A DNA stretch of 64,000 nucleotides from Nitrospirota bacterium (lineage in GTDB: Bacteria; Nitrospirota; Nitrospiria; Nitrospirales; Nitrospiraceae), in NCBI GenBank assembly GCA_040757595.1, contig JBFLWP010000005.1, positions 112,377 to 176,376 on the forward strand, in the 5' to 3' direction. Position 1 is the first letter of the stretch; every line of letters begins with the position of its first letter. Below are positions 36,513-44,966 of this stretch, piece after piece. The notes beneath the pieces are model-generated. The model was not told the DNA's origin, made no database searches, and saw nothing but the letters and a program-made list of their open reading frames with translations. The position numbers and the translations under genes are program-made.

Positions 36513-37813
36513 TGGCTGAAGGATTCTCTCTTGCGCTACCCGTCGTTGTCCCTCTCGCTGGGGCGGCGTCGGGGGTTGCGATCTGGTCCAAGCCCCGGGC
36601 GCTAAAGGTCTGGGCGCTCCTGGTTTCGCTCGCGAGCTTCGTGACGCTCGTGGCGCTGTCCGGAAACCCGCCCGCGTCGGCGGCAGGAATGCCGTTCCTC
36701 GCCCTTGTTCCGGTCGCCGCGTTCCTGTCGTTGTTGGGGCAATCGCCGCACGAGGACAACCGCGCAGCGTGGGTGATGACGTTGCTGCTGCTTGGCTTGG
36801 GGCTTGGCGTGTTGGTCGGACGGGACGGCATCGGACTGATCCTGCTGGCGCTCATCCTGAGCCTCGTCAGCCTCGTGATCCACCGGTATCGTGCTAGGTC
36901 CGTTTCCCATCCGTGGTGGGGCATCGGGACATGTGCCCTCGGCGCCGTCTGCCTCATCGTGGCGCTGCTGGCGACCCCACCGGCCGCCACGGTCGCGCAG
37001 CTGGTGGCCTGCGCAATCCTACTGCCGCTGGCGCCCTTGCACGGAGGCTATGTCGCGGCGCTCGCGGGATTGCCGGGAAACCTGCCGGCATTTCTCGCGT
37101 TCCTGCTGCCCGTTCTCGGGTATAGTGGGTTGCTGATCCTGTCCCCTGGCATGCCGGAAGCCGCGGTGAACGCGCTGATCATCCTGGGGCTCGCGGGCGC
37201 GTTCTACGGGTCCCTCAAGGCGCTGACTCAGTCGCGCGTGCGGTTACTCCTGGCTTACGCCAACCTGTCGTTCTTTTCCATCCTGTGGTGGTACGTGGCT
37301 GCCACCCGAACCGCCCCTCCGCAAGCCAGCATCTACCTCGTCGCCGTCGGCCTGGTGACCAGCGGGTTTCTGCTGGCCTGGCACGCCGTGCAGGCCCGAT
37401 ACGGCGACTCGGACCTGCGCGCGATCAGAGGGTTGGCCCATCCCATGCCGCTGTTCGCCACATTGTTGTTCCTGCTGGCGCTGGCGGCCATGGGGCTGCC
37501 TCCCTTCGGCGTGTTCTCCGGCTTCATGGGGCTGCTCCTCACTCCGGCCCTGCCGCTGTCCGGGGCGCTGGTCGCGGTCCTCGTGTGGCTCGTTGCCTCC
37601 TGGTATATCCTCAGTCTCGTGCATCGGCTGCTCTTCGGCCGGCACCGGCCGGACCTCCGCTACGAGGATCTCCGACAGGCCGAAGCTTGGCCGCTAGTTC
37701 TGATCGTCCTGATGCTGACCGCGCTGGGCCTTGTGCCGCCCCGTGGCGCGGAGCCTGGAACGCTGGCGCCGCCGGCCCGCACGGCGGCGGAGTCTCTTCT
37801 ATGGAACCGGTGA
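36512..37813 (+). CDS. second NuoM/NuoN-like membrane protein of the dab operon
   Basis: A 433-residue very hydrophobic protein with about 12 helices. Relationship to NuoM/NuoN/MrpD-type antiporter subunits is suggested by LAPLHGGYVAALAGLPGNLP, YGSLKALTQSRVRLLLAYAN and AAMGLPPFGVFSGF. The usual Lys/Glu proton-channel residues are less obvious than in the first subunit, so it may be a divergent or structural subunit. It overlaps the dabB-like stop by one base and dabA by 13 bases, so translation of all three is tightly coupled. The characterised DAB complex has only DabA and DabB, making this third subunit notable. Confidence 0.8.
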   Translation: MAEGFSLALPVVVPLAGAASGVAIWSKPRALKVWALLVSLASFVTLVALSGNPPASAAGMPFLALVPVAAFLSLLGQSPHEDNRAAWVMTLLLLGLGLGVLVGRDGIGLILLALILSLVSLVIHRYRARSVSHPWWGIGTCALGAVCLIVALLATPPAATVAQLVACAILLPLAPLHGGYVAALAGLPGNLPAFLAFLLPVLGYSGLLILSPGMPEAAVNALIILGLAGAFYGSLKALTQSRVRLLLAYANLSFFSILWWYVAATRTAPPQASIYLVAVGLVTSGFLLAWHAVQARYGDSDLRAIRGLAHPMPLFATLLFLLALAAMGLPPFGVFSGFMGLLLTPALPLSGALVAVLVWLVASWYILSLVHRLLFGRHRPDLRYEDLRQAEAWPLVLIVLMLTALGLVPPRGAEPGTLAPPARTAAESLLWNR

Positions 37814-40800
37814 ACCGTCCATCCTACAGTGAAATGCAGCGGATGGAGCTCGGGGGGACGATCCGTCTCGCCAGCGAGGTCATTGCCCAGTACTGGCCCA
37901 TGCGGACGTTCGTGCATCACAATCCGCTGCACAGCCTCGAGTATCTCCGCTTCGACGAATCGGTCAGGCGGGGCCGGCAGTTGCTGGGAGGGAACGGATA
38001 CCTTTCCGGCGACCTCTATCGGGAATATGTCGGAACGGGCCGGATTCGTCTCGACCATCTTGATGAGGCTCTGAAACCGCTGGTGCGTGACAAGCACGTG
38101 TTCCTGGGGGCGCATCGCGTCACGCATGGCGAAGTGCTGCGCGCCTGTCTGACACACGGGCTCTGCGCTCCCGTAGAGGAGCCGGCTGATGCGATGCCGG
38201 CGCACGGGCCGGGTCGGCATGCGGTCGAGGCCCTGGCCGACCACCTCGCTACCGCGTGGAGATATGCGGCCGTGAGTAACCGGGTGGCGGAGGCGGTGCG
38301 GGAGGACCAGGCCGCCCTGGGCCGCTCGGTCACGCTCTCGAGTTGGTGCGACTGCACCCTGGGGACCGGGATCGTCGAGCAGGTCAACGACGAACTCATT
38401 AAGTGGTGCGAGGCGTTCCTCGACGAAGGGCACGCCGCCTGGCCCATGCCCGGGCGGGAAAAGGATTTCTACGGGACCTGGAAGTCCCTCGCGCGACACG
38501 AATGGTCTCCCTGCGGCATCGCGGACAGCCGCGGAAAGATCGCGCGGCTGCCCGAGCACCCGGAGGACGCGGTGCTCGACAGTCTCGCCGCCCTGGAGAT
38601 TCCCGACGCATTTCGGCAGGACTATCTCTCGCTCCAGCTCGCCGCGCTGCCGGGATGGGCCGGGTTCGTCAAGTGGCGGGCTGAACAGCGGGAATATGTC
38701 TGGCAACGTGTCTATCCCGTCGGCCTCGTGAAGTTCCTCGCCGTCCGTCTGTGGTACGTGCGGGAGCTGGTTCAGAAGGCCTGCCGCGAATCGCTGGGAA
38801 TCGACGGTAACTACCGATCGATTTCAACGTACATGCAGCACCATCCCGATGCCTATTTCCTGAGGCGGGAGCGGGTGGCCGGGCGTCTGCCGGCCACCTA
38901 TGCCGAGCAGGTTGATCGGCTCTGCTACCGGGACGGGAGTGTGCGCGAGGCGGTGAGGCGGAGCGCCCAGAACGGATGGAGCCACCTGGCCGACCGCTAC
39001 CGGGCAGAATTCGGCCCAAGTCTGGATCGGGCCGCGCGACGGGCCGCAGCCAGACGGCTGCGCTCGCTGGCTCAGGCCCTGGAAATTGCCCCGGAGACCC
39101 TGCTGGACGCCTCGCCGGAGGATCTCGCAGGGCTCGTGGAGTGGATGGAGGCCTTTCCGGAATCGGACCATGGTCCGGTCTGGCTCAAGGCGTTCGAGGC
39201 CGGCTATCACGAGCGCCTCCTAGGGCAGCTCGCGAGCAACCTGGGTTCGCGGGATGCGGCCAGGCCGGATGAGGGAGAGGCAAAGCCGTCGAAGGTTCTC
39301 TCCGAACGCGAAGAGCCATCACCTGCGCGGCCGGCTCAAGCGAAGCTTGGTATGGAGGAGGCGACGCAAGCCCCGGCAAGGGTTCGGCCGGATTCCCAGT
39401 CGGTCTTCTGCATGGACGTGCGTTCCGAGCCGTTCCGGCGCCATCTGGAGGCAACCGGGGCGAGCGAGACCCACGGATTCGCGGGGTTTTTTGCCGTCTT
39501 CATTCGGTACCGGGCCTGGGGCAAGGAGCATGACACCGAACAATTCCCGGTGATCATGCGGGCCAAGCATGAGGTGCGGGAAATTCCGCGCAGCTACTTC
39601 GACCACGTCGTCTCCAAGCACGAGTCCGGGGCCAGGCTGGTCCACGCAGGACATACGCTCCTGCACGACCTGAAAGAAAACGTGGTGACGCCTTACGTCA
39701 TGGTGGAGTCGCTCGGGTGGTTTTACAGCCTTCCCATCGTCGGAAAAACGATCCTGCCCGCCCTGTACCGGTGCTGGACCACCTGGCTGCGGCGCCTCCT
39801 CGTGCCGTCCCTTGCCACCTGCGTCACCGTTGACAAGCTGCCCCCCGCTGACATCGAGGAGATGCTTGCGAGCGAGCAGCGCGCGCTCATCAGGAAGGCC
39901 CTGCGGGAGCGGCTCGGCCTCCATGGGTTGCGGGTCACCCCGGAATTCGTCGAGATGCTGAGGACGCGGGCGCTGAACGGGGCAGGAGAGGCGGACCCCT
40001 CCCTGGTCGAGGCGGCCCGGCAGGTTCATGTATCGTCAGGAGAACTGGCCGCCCTGGTGGACGATCTGCGGCGGGTCTACCGGATCGATCGGCGCTGGGC
40101 TTCGGCGCAGAAGGAGCGCATTACGCGGACCGGGTTCACGCTCGAGGAGCAGGTTCTGACGGTGGATACGGCGCTCCGCATGATGGGGTTGACCCGCAAC
40201 TTCGCGCGGCTGGTCCTGTTCTGTGCGCACGGGAGCACCTCGGAGAACAATCCGTTCGAGTCGGCGCTGGACTGCGGGGCCTGCGGGGGCAACGAGGGCG
40301 CGCCGAACGCCCGCGTGCTCGCCACGATGGCGAACAAGCCGCGAGTCCGGGAGCGGCTGGCGCGTAGCGGCATCGCGATCCCCTCCGACACCCACTTCCT
40401 GGCCGGTCAGGTCGACACGACGACGGACGAGGTGCAGCTCTTCGATCTGGAGGACGTGCCAGCGACGCACGCGAAGGATGTGGCACGGTTGCTCGAGAAC
40501 CTGAGGGAGGCCGGCCGGCTGACCAGTCTGGAGCGCTGCGCCCGTCTGCCGGATGCGCCGGTCGCGCTCACGCTGGCCCGGGCCGTCTCGCACGTGCGCC
40601 GGCGCAGCGCCGACTGGAGTCAGGTCCGGCCGGAATGGGGGCTGTCCGGCAACGCCGCCTTCGTGATCGGCCGGCGCGCGGTCACCAGGGGACTCGATCT
40701 GGGCGGGCGCGTCTTTCTGCACTCCTACGATTATCGGGAGGACCCGACCGAGCGCCTCCTCGAGGTGCTGATGACCGCGCCGCAGGTTGTGGCCCAGTGG

Positions 40801-41178
40801 ATCAACATGGAACACTATTTTTCGACCGTGGATAATGAGGTCTATGGCGGAGGCAGCAAGGTGTACCATAATGTCGTAGGACGGGTCGGCATCATGTCGG
40901 GGCCTTGGAGCGATCTCCGTCTCGGCTTGGCCTGGCAGACCGTGATGAACGGTGAAGTTCCCTACCATGAGCCGATGCGCCTGCTCACGATCATCGAAGC
41001 GCCCCGCGCGCGCATCGAGAGGCTGATCGGGCGGCACGAGGTGCTACAGCGCTTCTACTATCATGAATGGGTGCACCTGGTTGCGCTGGAACCGGAGGAA
41101 GGGGCGCTGTACCGGTATCTGTCGACCGGCGAGTGGAGCCGGGTTACCTGTACGCAGACTCGCGACAAAGCCGTGTAA
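37801..41178 (+). CDS. dabA: DabA/DUF2309 inorganic carbon transporter subunit
   Basis: A 1125-residue DUF2309 protein, the beta-carbonic-anhydrase-like partner of DabB. The zinc-site residues are in place: Cys537 and Asp539 in VFCMDVRSE, His810 in FCAHGSTSE and Cys825 in LDCGACGG, with the same C-x-D and H-14-C spacing as characterised DabA. The N-terminal FVHHNPLHSLEYL segment is also typical. It is longer than the roughly 830-residue forms, with extra sequence both before and between the two halves of the site. It would convert CO2 to bicarbonate on the cytosolic face, powered by DabB. The ATG at 37801 overlaps the preceding gene. Confidence 0.92.
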   Translation: MEPVNRPSYSEMQRMELGGTIRLASEVIAQYWPMRTFVHHNPLHSLEYLRFDESVRRGRQLLGGNGYLSGDLYREYVGTGRIRLDHLDEALKPLVRDKHVFLGAHRVTHGEVLRACLTHGLCAPVEEPADAMPAHGPGRHAVEALADHLATAWRYAAVSNRVAEAVREDQAALGRSVTLSSWCDCTLGTGIVEQVNDELIKWCEAFLDEGHAAWPMPGREKDFYGTWKSLARHEWSPCGIADSRGKIARLPEHPEDAVLDSLAALEIPDAFRQDYLSLQLAALPGWAGFVKWRAEQREYVWQRVYPVGLVKFLAVRLWYVRELVQKACRESLGIDGNYRSISTYMQHHPDAYFLRRERVAGRLPATYAEQVDRLCYRDGSVREAVRRSAQNGWSHLADRYRAEFGPSLDRAARRAAARRLRSLAQALEIAPETLLDASPEDLAGLVEWMEAFPESDHGPVWLKAFEAGYHERLLGQLASNLGSRDAARPDEGEAKPSKVLSEREEPSPARPAQAKLGMEEATQAPARVRPDSQSVFCMDVRSEPFRRHLEATGASETHGFAGFFAVFIRYRAWGKEHDTEQFPVIMRAKHEVREIPRSYFDHVVSKHESGARLVHAGHTLLHDLKENVVTPYVMVESLGWFYSLPIVGKTILPALYRCWTTWLRRLLVPSLATCVTVDKLPPADIEEMLASEQRALIRKALRERLGLHGLRVTPEFVEMLRTRALNGAGEADPSLVEAARQVHVSSGELAALVDDLRRVYRIDRRWASAQKERITRTGFTLEEQVLTVDTALRMMGLTRNFARLVLFCAHGSTSENNPFESALDCGACGGNEGAPNARVLATMANKPRVRERLARSGIAIPSDTHFLAGQVDTTTDEVQLFDLEDVPATHAKDVARLLENLREAGRLTSLERCARLPDAPVALTLARAVSHVRRRSADWSQVRPEWGLSGNAAFVIGRRAVTRGLDLGGRVFLHSYDYREDPTERLLEVLMTAPQVVAQWINMEHYFSTVDNEVYGGGSKVYHNVVGRVGIMSGPWSDLRLGLAWQTVMNGEVPYHEPMRLLTIIEAPRARIERLIGRHEVLQRFYYHEWVHLVALEPEEGALYRYLSTGEWSRVTCTQTRDKAV

Positions 41179-41198
41179 CGCGTGAAAGGAGTTCGGAT

Positions 41199-41540
41199 AT
41201 GGGCGGGTTGACCTTGCATCCCATGAAGGAAGTCCGCGTGATCGTCGCGGGCGAGCATCGGGCGTTTGTGACGGAGTTGCTGGATAAGATCCAGGCGACC
41301 GGCTACACGATCATCGGCAACGTCTCCGGAAAAGGCCATCACGGGCTGCACGAATCCCATTTCATGTTCAGCGAGCTGGAAAGTCTGGTGATGATTATGA
41401 CGGTCGTGCCGCAGGAAAAAGTGGAGCCGATCCTTGCCGGGCTGCGGCCACTGTTCGATCGGCACTCCGGCGTGATGTTTGTCGCCGACGTCGCGGTGAG
41501 TCGGCGGGAGTATTTTGGCACGCCGACCGCCGGTTCGTGA
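41199..41540 (+). CDS. PII-like regulatory protein of the dab operon
   Basis: A 113-residue ferredoxin-fold PII-like protein: KEVRVIVAGEHRAFVTELLD, a short loop GNVSGKGHHG where classical PII proteins have the T-loop and B-loop start, and VMIMTVVPQEKVEPILAGL. It lacks the uridylylated Tyr motif of GlnB. PII-like proteins linked to carbon uptake (SbtB, CPII) sense adenylate nucleotides or bicarbonate and gate transporters, so regulation of DabA/DabB is a reasonable inference. AAAGGAG precedes the ATG. It ends the operon, 20 nt after dabA. Confidence 0.75.
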   Translation: MGGLTLHPMKEVRVIVAGEHRAFVTELLDKIQATGYTIIGNVSGKGHHGLHESHFMFSELESLVMIMTVVPQEKVEPILAGLRPLFDRHSGVMFVADVAVSRREYFGTPTAGS

Positions 41541-41856
41541 TCCGCCGCGCGCAAGAACCCTTCCTCAATCAGGCCTCAGGGGCCGGGGGCCCGTTGCATT
41601 CCCCAAGAGCAACGGATGCCCCCATCGCGGAATTGTTACGCACCCCCCTCGTTCGCATCCCACTCCCTCGTGTGGCTCATTCGATCCTTGCTGCTCCATG
41701 TCGAATCACTTATGCAATTAGAGTCGCGCAGCGCGACACCGTATTTCGGCACACAGCCTAGCTGCCTGCTGGTACGTGTGGCGCGCCACTGCCTGTCGGG
41801 AGGAGAGAGATTCGCTGCGGATCGCGCTTTCGCGCTCCCGCCAAGCAAGCTCGGTG
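41541..41856. other. gene-free spacer with hairpins and the 18-nt tRNA-linked repeat
   Basis: A long imperfect hairpin (GGGGGC...GCAACG...GCCCCC, about 41585-41623) follows the PII-like gene and may end the dab transcript, although no T-run follows. CCCGCCAAGCAAGCTCGG at 41837-41854 abuts tRNA-Ser. Nothing else coding is seen. Confidence 0.45.
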
Positions 41857-41946
41857 TGGCGGAGGGGGTGGGATTCGAACCCACGGTCGAGTTGCCCCGA
41901 CTCCGGTTTTCAAGACCGGCCCGTTCGACCGCTCCGGCACCCCTCC
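41857..41946 (-). tRNA. tRNA-Ser (anticodon TGA)
   Basis: A 90-nt class II tRNA: acceptor GGAGGGG/CCCCTCC, anticodon stem CCGGT/ACCGG with loop CTTGAAA, long variable arm, GGTTCGAATCC T-loop, discriminator G and CCA encoded. Reads UCA (and other UCN by wobble). It lies downstream of serS on the same strand. Confidence 0.95.
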
Positions 41947-41956
41947 ACGCAAGACG

Positions 41957-42042
41957 GTGATGCGTGATCGGTGATCTGTGGTGCGCAACTGGCAGCAGTC
42001 GAGCGCGGCCAATTTTCACCTATCACCCGTCACCAATCACTG
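41957..42042 (-). repeat. heptad repeat element between tRNA-Ser and serS
   Basis: gtgatgc, gtgatcg, gtgatct, gtggtgc (41957-41984) and a complementary arm (42014-42042). The right arm supplies the serS stop codon (TGA at 42039-42037). Confidence 0.7.
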
Positions 42043-43326
42043 CTTTATGATCCGATCCACGCCGCCCATATACGAACGGAGCACGTCCGGAACCTGCACC
42101 GACCCGTCCGGCTGCTGGTAGTTCTCCAGGATGGCCACGAGGGTCCGGCCGACGGCGAGGCCGGAGCCGTTCAGCGTGTGCACGAACTCGGTCTTCCCCT
42201 CTCCCTTGCCGGCAGCCGCCCGCCGAAAGCGGATGTCGGCTCGTCTGGCCTGGAAGGCTTCGAAGTTGCTGCAGGAGGAAATCTCCCGGTAGGCGTTCTG
42301 CGAAGGCAGCCAGACCTCCAAGTCGTAGGTCTTGGCCGCGCCGAAGCCCATGTCCCCCGTACAGAGGGTGACGACCCGGTAGTGCAAGCCCAGCTCCTGG
42401 AGCACGGCCTCGGCCGCGTTCGTCAGCCGTTCCAGTTCCTCGTAGGATTCCTCCGGTTTCGCAAAGGCCACCAGCTCCACCTTGTTGAACTGATGCAGGC
42501 GGATCAGGCCGCGGGTGTCCTTGCCGTAGGAGCCGGCTTCCCGTCGAAAGCAGGGGGTGTAGGCCGTGTACCGGATCGGGAGCCGGTCTCCGGCCAGAAT
42601 CTCCTCCCGGTGCAGGTTGGTCAGCGGCACCTCCGCCGTCGGAATCAAATAGTACTCGTCGTCCCTGAGGCGGAAGAGATCCTCCTCGAATTTCGGGAGT
42701 TGCCCCGTGCCGGTCATGGCGTTCCGGTTGACCATGAAGGGCGGGAGCACTTCCCGGTACCCGTGCCGGGCCGTGTGCAGGTCGAGCATGTAGTTGATCA
42801 GCGTCCGTTCCAGCTTGGCGCCAAAGCCGGTCAGGACGGCAAACCGGGCCCCCGTCATCCGGGCCGCCCGATCGAGGTCCAGGATGCCGAGCGCCTCGCC
42901 CAGATCCCAATGGGCCTTGGGAGCGAACGAAAAGGACGGAGGCGTGCCCCACCGCCGGACCTCGACGTTGTCCGCCGAGTCCTTGCCAGCCGGAACGGAC
43001 CGGTGGGGGACGTTGGGAATGCGAAGGGCCAACTCCGCCAATCGTTCCTCCACGGTCCGCAGATGCTCTTCTCCCTCCTTGATCCGGTCGCGCAACTCCT
43101 TCATCCGGGCCATGGCCTCGTCCGCCGGCTGCTTCTCCCGCTTGAGACGGCCGACCTCTTCGGATCCCTTCTTGAGCTGATGGCGCAGGTCTTCGACCTT
43201 CGTCATGGCGGAGCCGCGCTCCTGGATCAGCTTGCGCAGATCGTCCCAGGGCACGTCGGCCCCGCGGGGTCCCAGGGTCCCCCGGATCGTCTCGAAGTTG
43301 TCGCGGAGAACGCGGAGGTCGTGCAT
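42037..43326 (-). CDS. serS: seryl-tRNA synthetase
   Basis: A 429-residue class II synthetase with the N-terminal long-helix hairpin (about 30-100) that grips the tRNA-Ser long variable arm, motif 2 around [29 protein letters not shown], and motif 3 [14 protein letters not shown]. It charges both tRNA-Ser species found in this window. It is encoded on the same strand as, and just upstream of, tRNA-Ser(UGA). The stop codon is within a heptad array. The start ATG at 43326 gives the standard [10 protein letters not shown] beginning. Confidence 0.95.
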   Translation of the reverse strand: MHDLRVLRDNFETIRGTLGPRGADVPWDDLRKLIQERGSAMTKVEDLRHQLKKGSEEVGRLKREKQPADEAMARMKELRDRIKEGEEHLRTVEERLAELALRIPNVPHRSVPAGKDSADNVEVRRWGTPPSFSFAPKAHWDLGEALGILDLDRAARMTGARFAVLTGFGAKLERTLINYMLDLHTARHGYREVLPPFMVNRNAMTGTGQLPKFEEDLFRLRDDEYYLIPTAEVPLTNLHREEILAGDRLPIRYTAYTPCFRREAGSYGKDTRGLIRLHQFNKVELVAFAKPEESYEELERLTNAAEAVLQELGLHYRVVTLCTGDMGFGAAKTYDLEVWLPSQNAYREISSCSNFEAFQARRADIRFRRAAAGKGEGKTEFVHTLNGSGLAVGRTLVAILENYQQPDGSVQVPDVLRSYMGGVDRIIKQ

Positions 43327-43413
43327 GGTGCGCGATGTTACGTGAGGACCGGACGCAGGTCAATGGCGGAATGGTTGATGGACGAGGCGGGCGGGGAGGC
43401 CGCGAGCGGCTTC

Positions 43414-43445
43414 TTGACAAGGCGATCGGGGAGGGAGACTATACC
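43414..43445 (+). promoter_or_regulatory. possible promoter of the radical SAM gene
   Basis: TTGACA (43414-43419) and TATACC (43440-43445) with a 20-nt spacer, longer than ideal. The ATG follows four bases later. Confidence 0.35.
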
Positions 43446-43449
43446 CGTC

Positions 43450-44472
43450 ATGCGAACCGTCGCCAACCCGCCCAACCCGTTCGAATCCCGGCAGCGCGAG
43501 CGGCTGGAGCCTTCCCCTCAAGTGAAGCTTGAAATCTATGACGATACGACCAGAGAAATCCTCAGCAGGAACGACTCTCCCGATCTCCCCTTCCGCTGGA
43601 GCTTGAACCCCTACCGCGGCTGTTTTCACGCCTGCGCCTACTGCTACGCCAGGCCGACCCATGAATACTGGGGATTCGGCTCCGGGACCGACTTCGATTC
43701 CAAGATCATCGTGAAGCGGCGGGCGGCGGAGCTGCTGCGGGAAGCGTTCATGAAGCCCTCCTGGAAGGGCGAGCTGATCGTGTTCTCCGGGAATACCGAC
43801 TGTTATCAGCCGATCGAAGCGACGCTGGGGCTCACCCGTTCCTGCCTGGAGGTCTGCGCCGAGTTCCGGAATCCGGTCGGCCTCATCACCAAGTCCTCCG
43901 TCATCGGACGGGACCTGAATCTGCTGAAACGGCTGCACGAAGAGGCCTGGGTGCAGGTCTATCTCAGCATCCCGTTCGCCGACGACGAAGTGGCGCGCAA
44001 GGTGGAGCCCCAGGCCCCTTCGACCACCAAGCGGCTGGAAACGCTGAGGCTCCTCTCTGAGGCGGGCATTCCCACCGGCGTCTCGATCGCGCCGGTGATC
44101 CCCGGGCTCAACGACGAAGACATCCCGGAACTGCTCGTGCGGGCCAGGCAGGCGGGCGCGGCCGGCGCCACCTACGTCCTGCTGCGGCTGTCGGACAACG
44201 TGGAGCCGGTCTTTCTGGAGCGGATGGCCCAGGCCTTTCCGGATCGGCTCAGGAAGATCACCAACCGGCTCCGCGAGGTGCGGGGCGGGAAGCTGACGGA
44301 CGGGGAGTTCTTCAAGCGCCACCAGGGCAGTGGCACCTACTGGCAGATGATCGAGCAGCTCTTCGAGGTGAGCCGCCGGAAGGCCGGTTTCCCCGATGAA
44401 GCCGACCGGCCGATTCCCCGGACCTTCCGCAGACCTGATTGCGAGCAGACGAGTCTGTTTGAGATGAGCTGA
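43450..44472 (+). CDS. radical SAM protein, PA0069/SplB-like
   Basis: A 340-residue radical SAM enzyme. The [4Fe-4S] cluster is bound by CFHACAYC near residue 57, following LNPYRGC. Other features of the PA0069-type family are ARPTHEYWGFG, SGNTDCYQPIE, TKSSVIGRDL and PVIPGLND. It is related to spore photoproduct lyase, but the substrate of this subgroup is not established; a DNA-repair role is only an inference from the relationship. It is divergent from serS. A longer frame starting far upstream overlaps serS and is rejected. Confidence 0.85.
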   Translation: MRTVANPPNPFESRQRERLEPSPQVKLEIYDDTTREILSRNDSPDLPFRWSLNPYRGCFHACAYCYARPTHEYWGFGSGTDFDSKIIVKRRAAELLREAFMKPSWKGELIVFSGNTDCYQPIEATLGLTRSCLEVCAEFRNPVGLITKSSVIGRDLNLLKRLHEEAWVQVYLSIPFADDEVARKVEPQAPSTTKRLETLRLLSEAGIPTGVSIAPVIPGLNDEDIPELLVRARQAGAAGATYVLLRLSDNVEPVFLERMAQAFPDRLRKITNRLREVRGGKLTDGEFFKRHQGSGTYWQMIEQLFEVSRRKAGFPDEADRPIPRTFRRPDCEQTSLFEMS

Positions 44473-44517
44473 CGGCCGAGCCGAGAGCCGACGGCTGATC
44501 GCTTCCGAGGCGCATGC

Positions 44518-44889
44518 ATGAAACACAACCCCGGATTTCTCAAGCTCGTCGAGCAGGCGAAGCGGAGCGTCAAGGAATGTACGATCGGCCAGGTGAAGGC
44601 GAAGCTGGACCGGGGCGAGCGCTTCCATCTGGTGGATGTCCGGGAGGATCACGAGTTCTCGAAAGACCACATCGTTGGGGCCAGGCACCTGGGCCGTGGG
44701 ATTCTGGAGCGGGACATCGAGACGGTCATTCCGGACAAGCGGGCGGAGATCATCCTCTACTGCGGCGGCGGCTACCGGTCCGCCCTGTCGGCAGACAGTC
44801 TCCAGCAGATGGGCTACACCAACGTGGTCTCGATGGACGGAGGCATCAGGGCCTGGCGCGAAGCCGGTTATCCGCTTGAACAGGGCTGA
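44518..44889 (+). CDS. rhodanese-domain sulfurtransferase
   Basis: A 123-residue single rhodanese domain. VREDHEFSKDHIVGARHL is the typical first half, and the active-site loop starts with Cys in ILYCGGGYRSA. It would transfer sulfane sulfur or act as a redox/sulfur carrier in the cytosol. The ATG at 44518 overlaps a second ATG at 44514 in another frame. It is 45 nt after the radical SAM gene, so a shared transcript is possible. No partner enzyme identifies the acceptor. Confidence 0.85.
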   Translation: MKHNPGFLKLVEQAKRSVKECTIGQVKAKLDRGERFHLVDVREDHEFSKDHIVGARHLGRGILERDIETVIPDKRAEIILYCGGGYRSALSADSLQQMGYTNVVSMDGGIRAWREAGYPLEQG

Positions 44890-44966
44890 GGAGTGGTCAA
44901 ATGGTCATTGGTCATTCGTGAAAGGGGCTCCTTCCAGGCGACGAGCGACCGATGACGAATGACGGA
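44889..44966 (+). repeat. degenerate heptad repeat element before the DUF362 gene
   Basis: Units of tggtcaN/tggtcat type on the left and gaccgatgacgaatgacgg on the right. The right arm supplies the start codon and residues MTNDG of the next protein. Confidence 0.5.

Noticed and set aside
41971..43449. An N-terminal extension of the radical SAM protein by almost 500 residues
   Set aside because: It is the antisense frame of serS, which is unambiguous on the minus strand.
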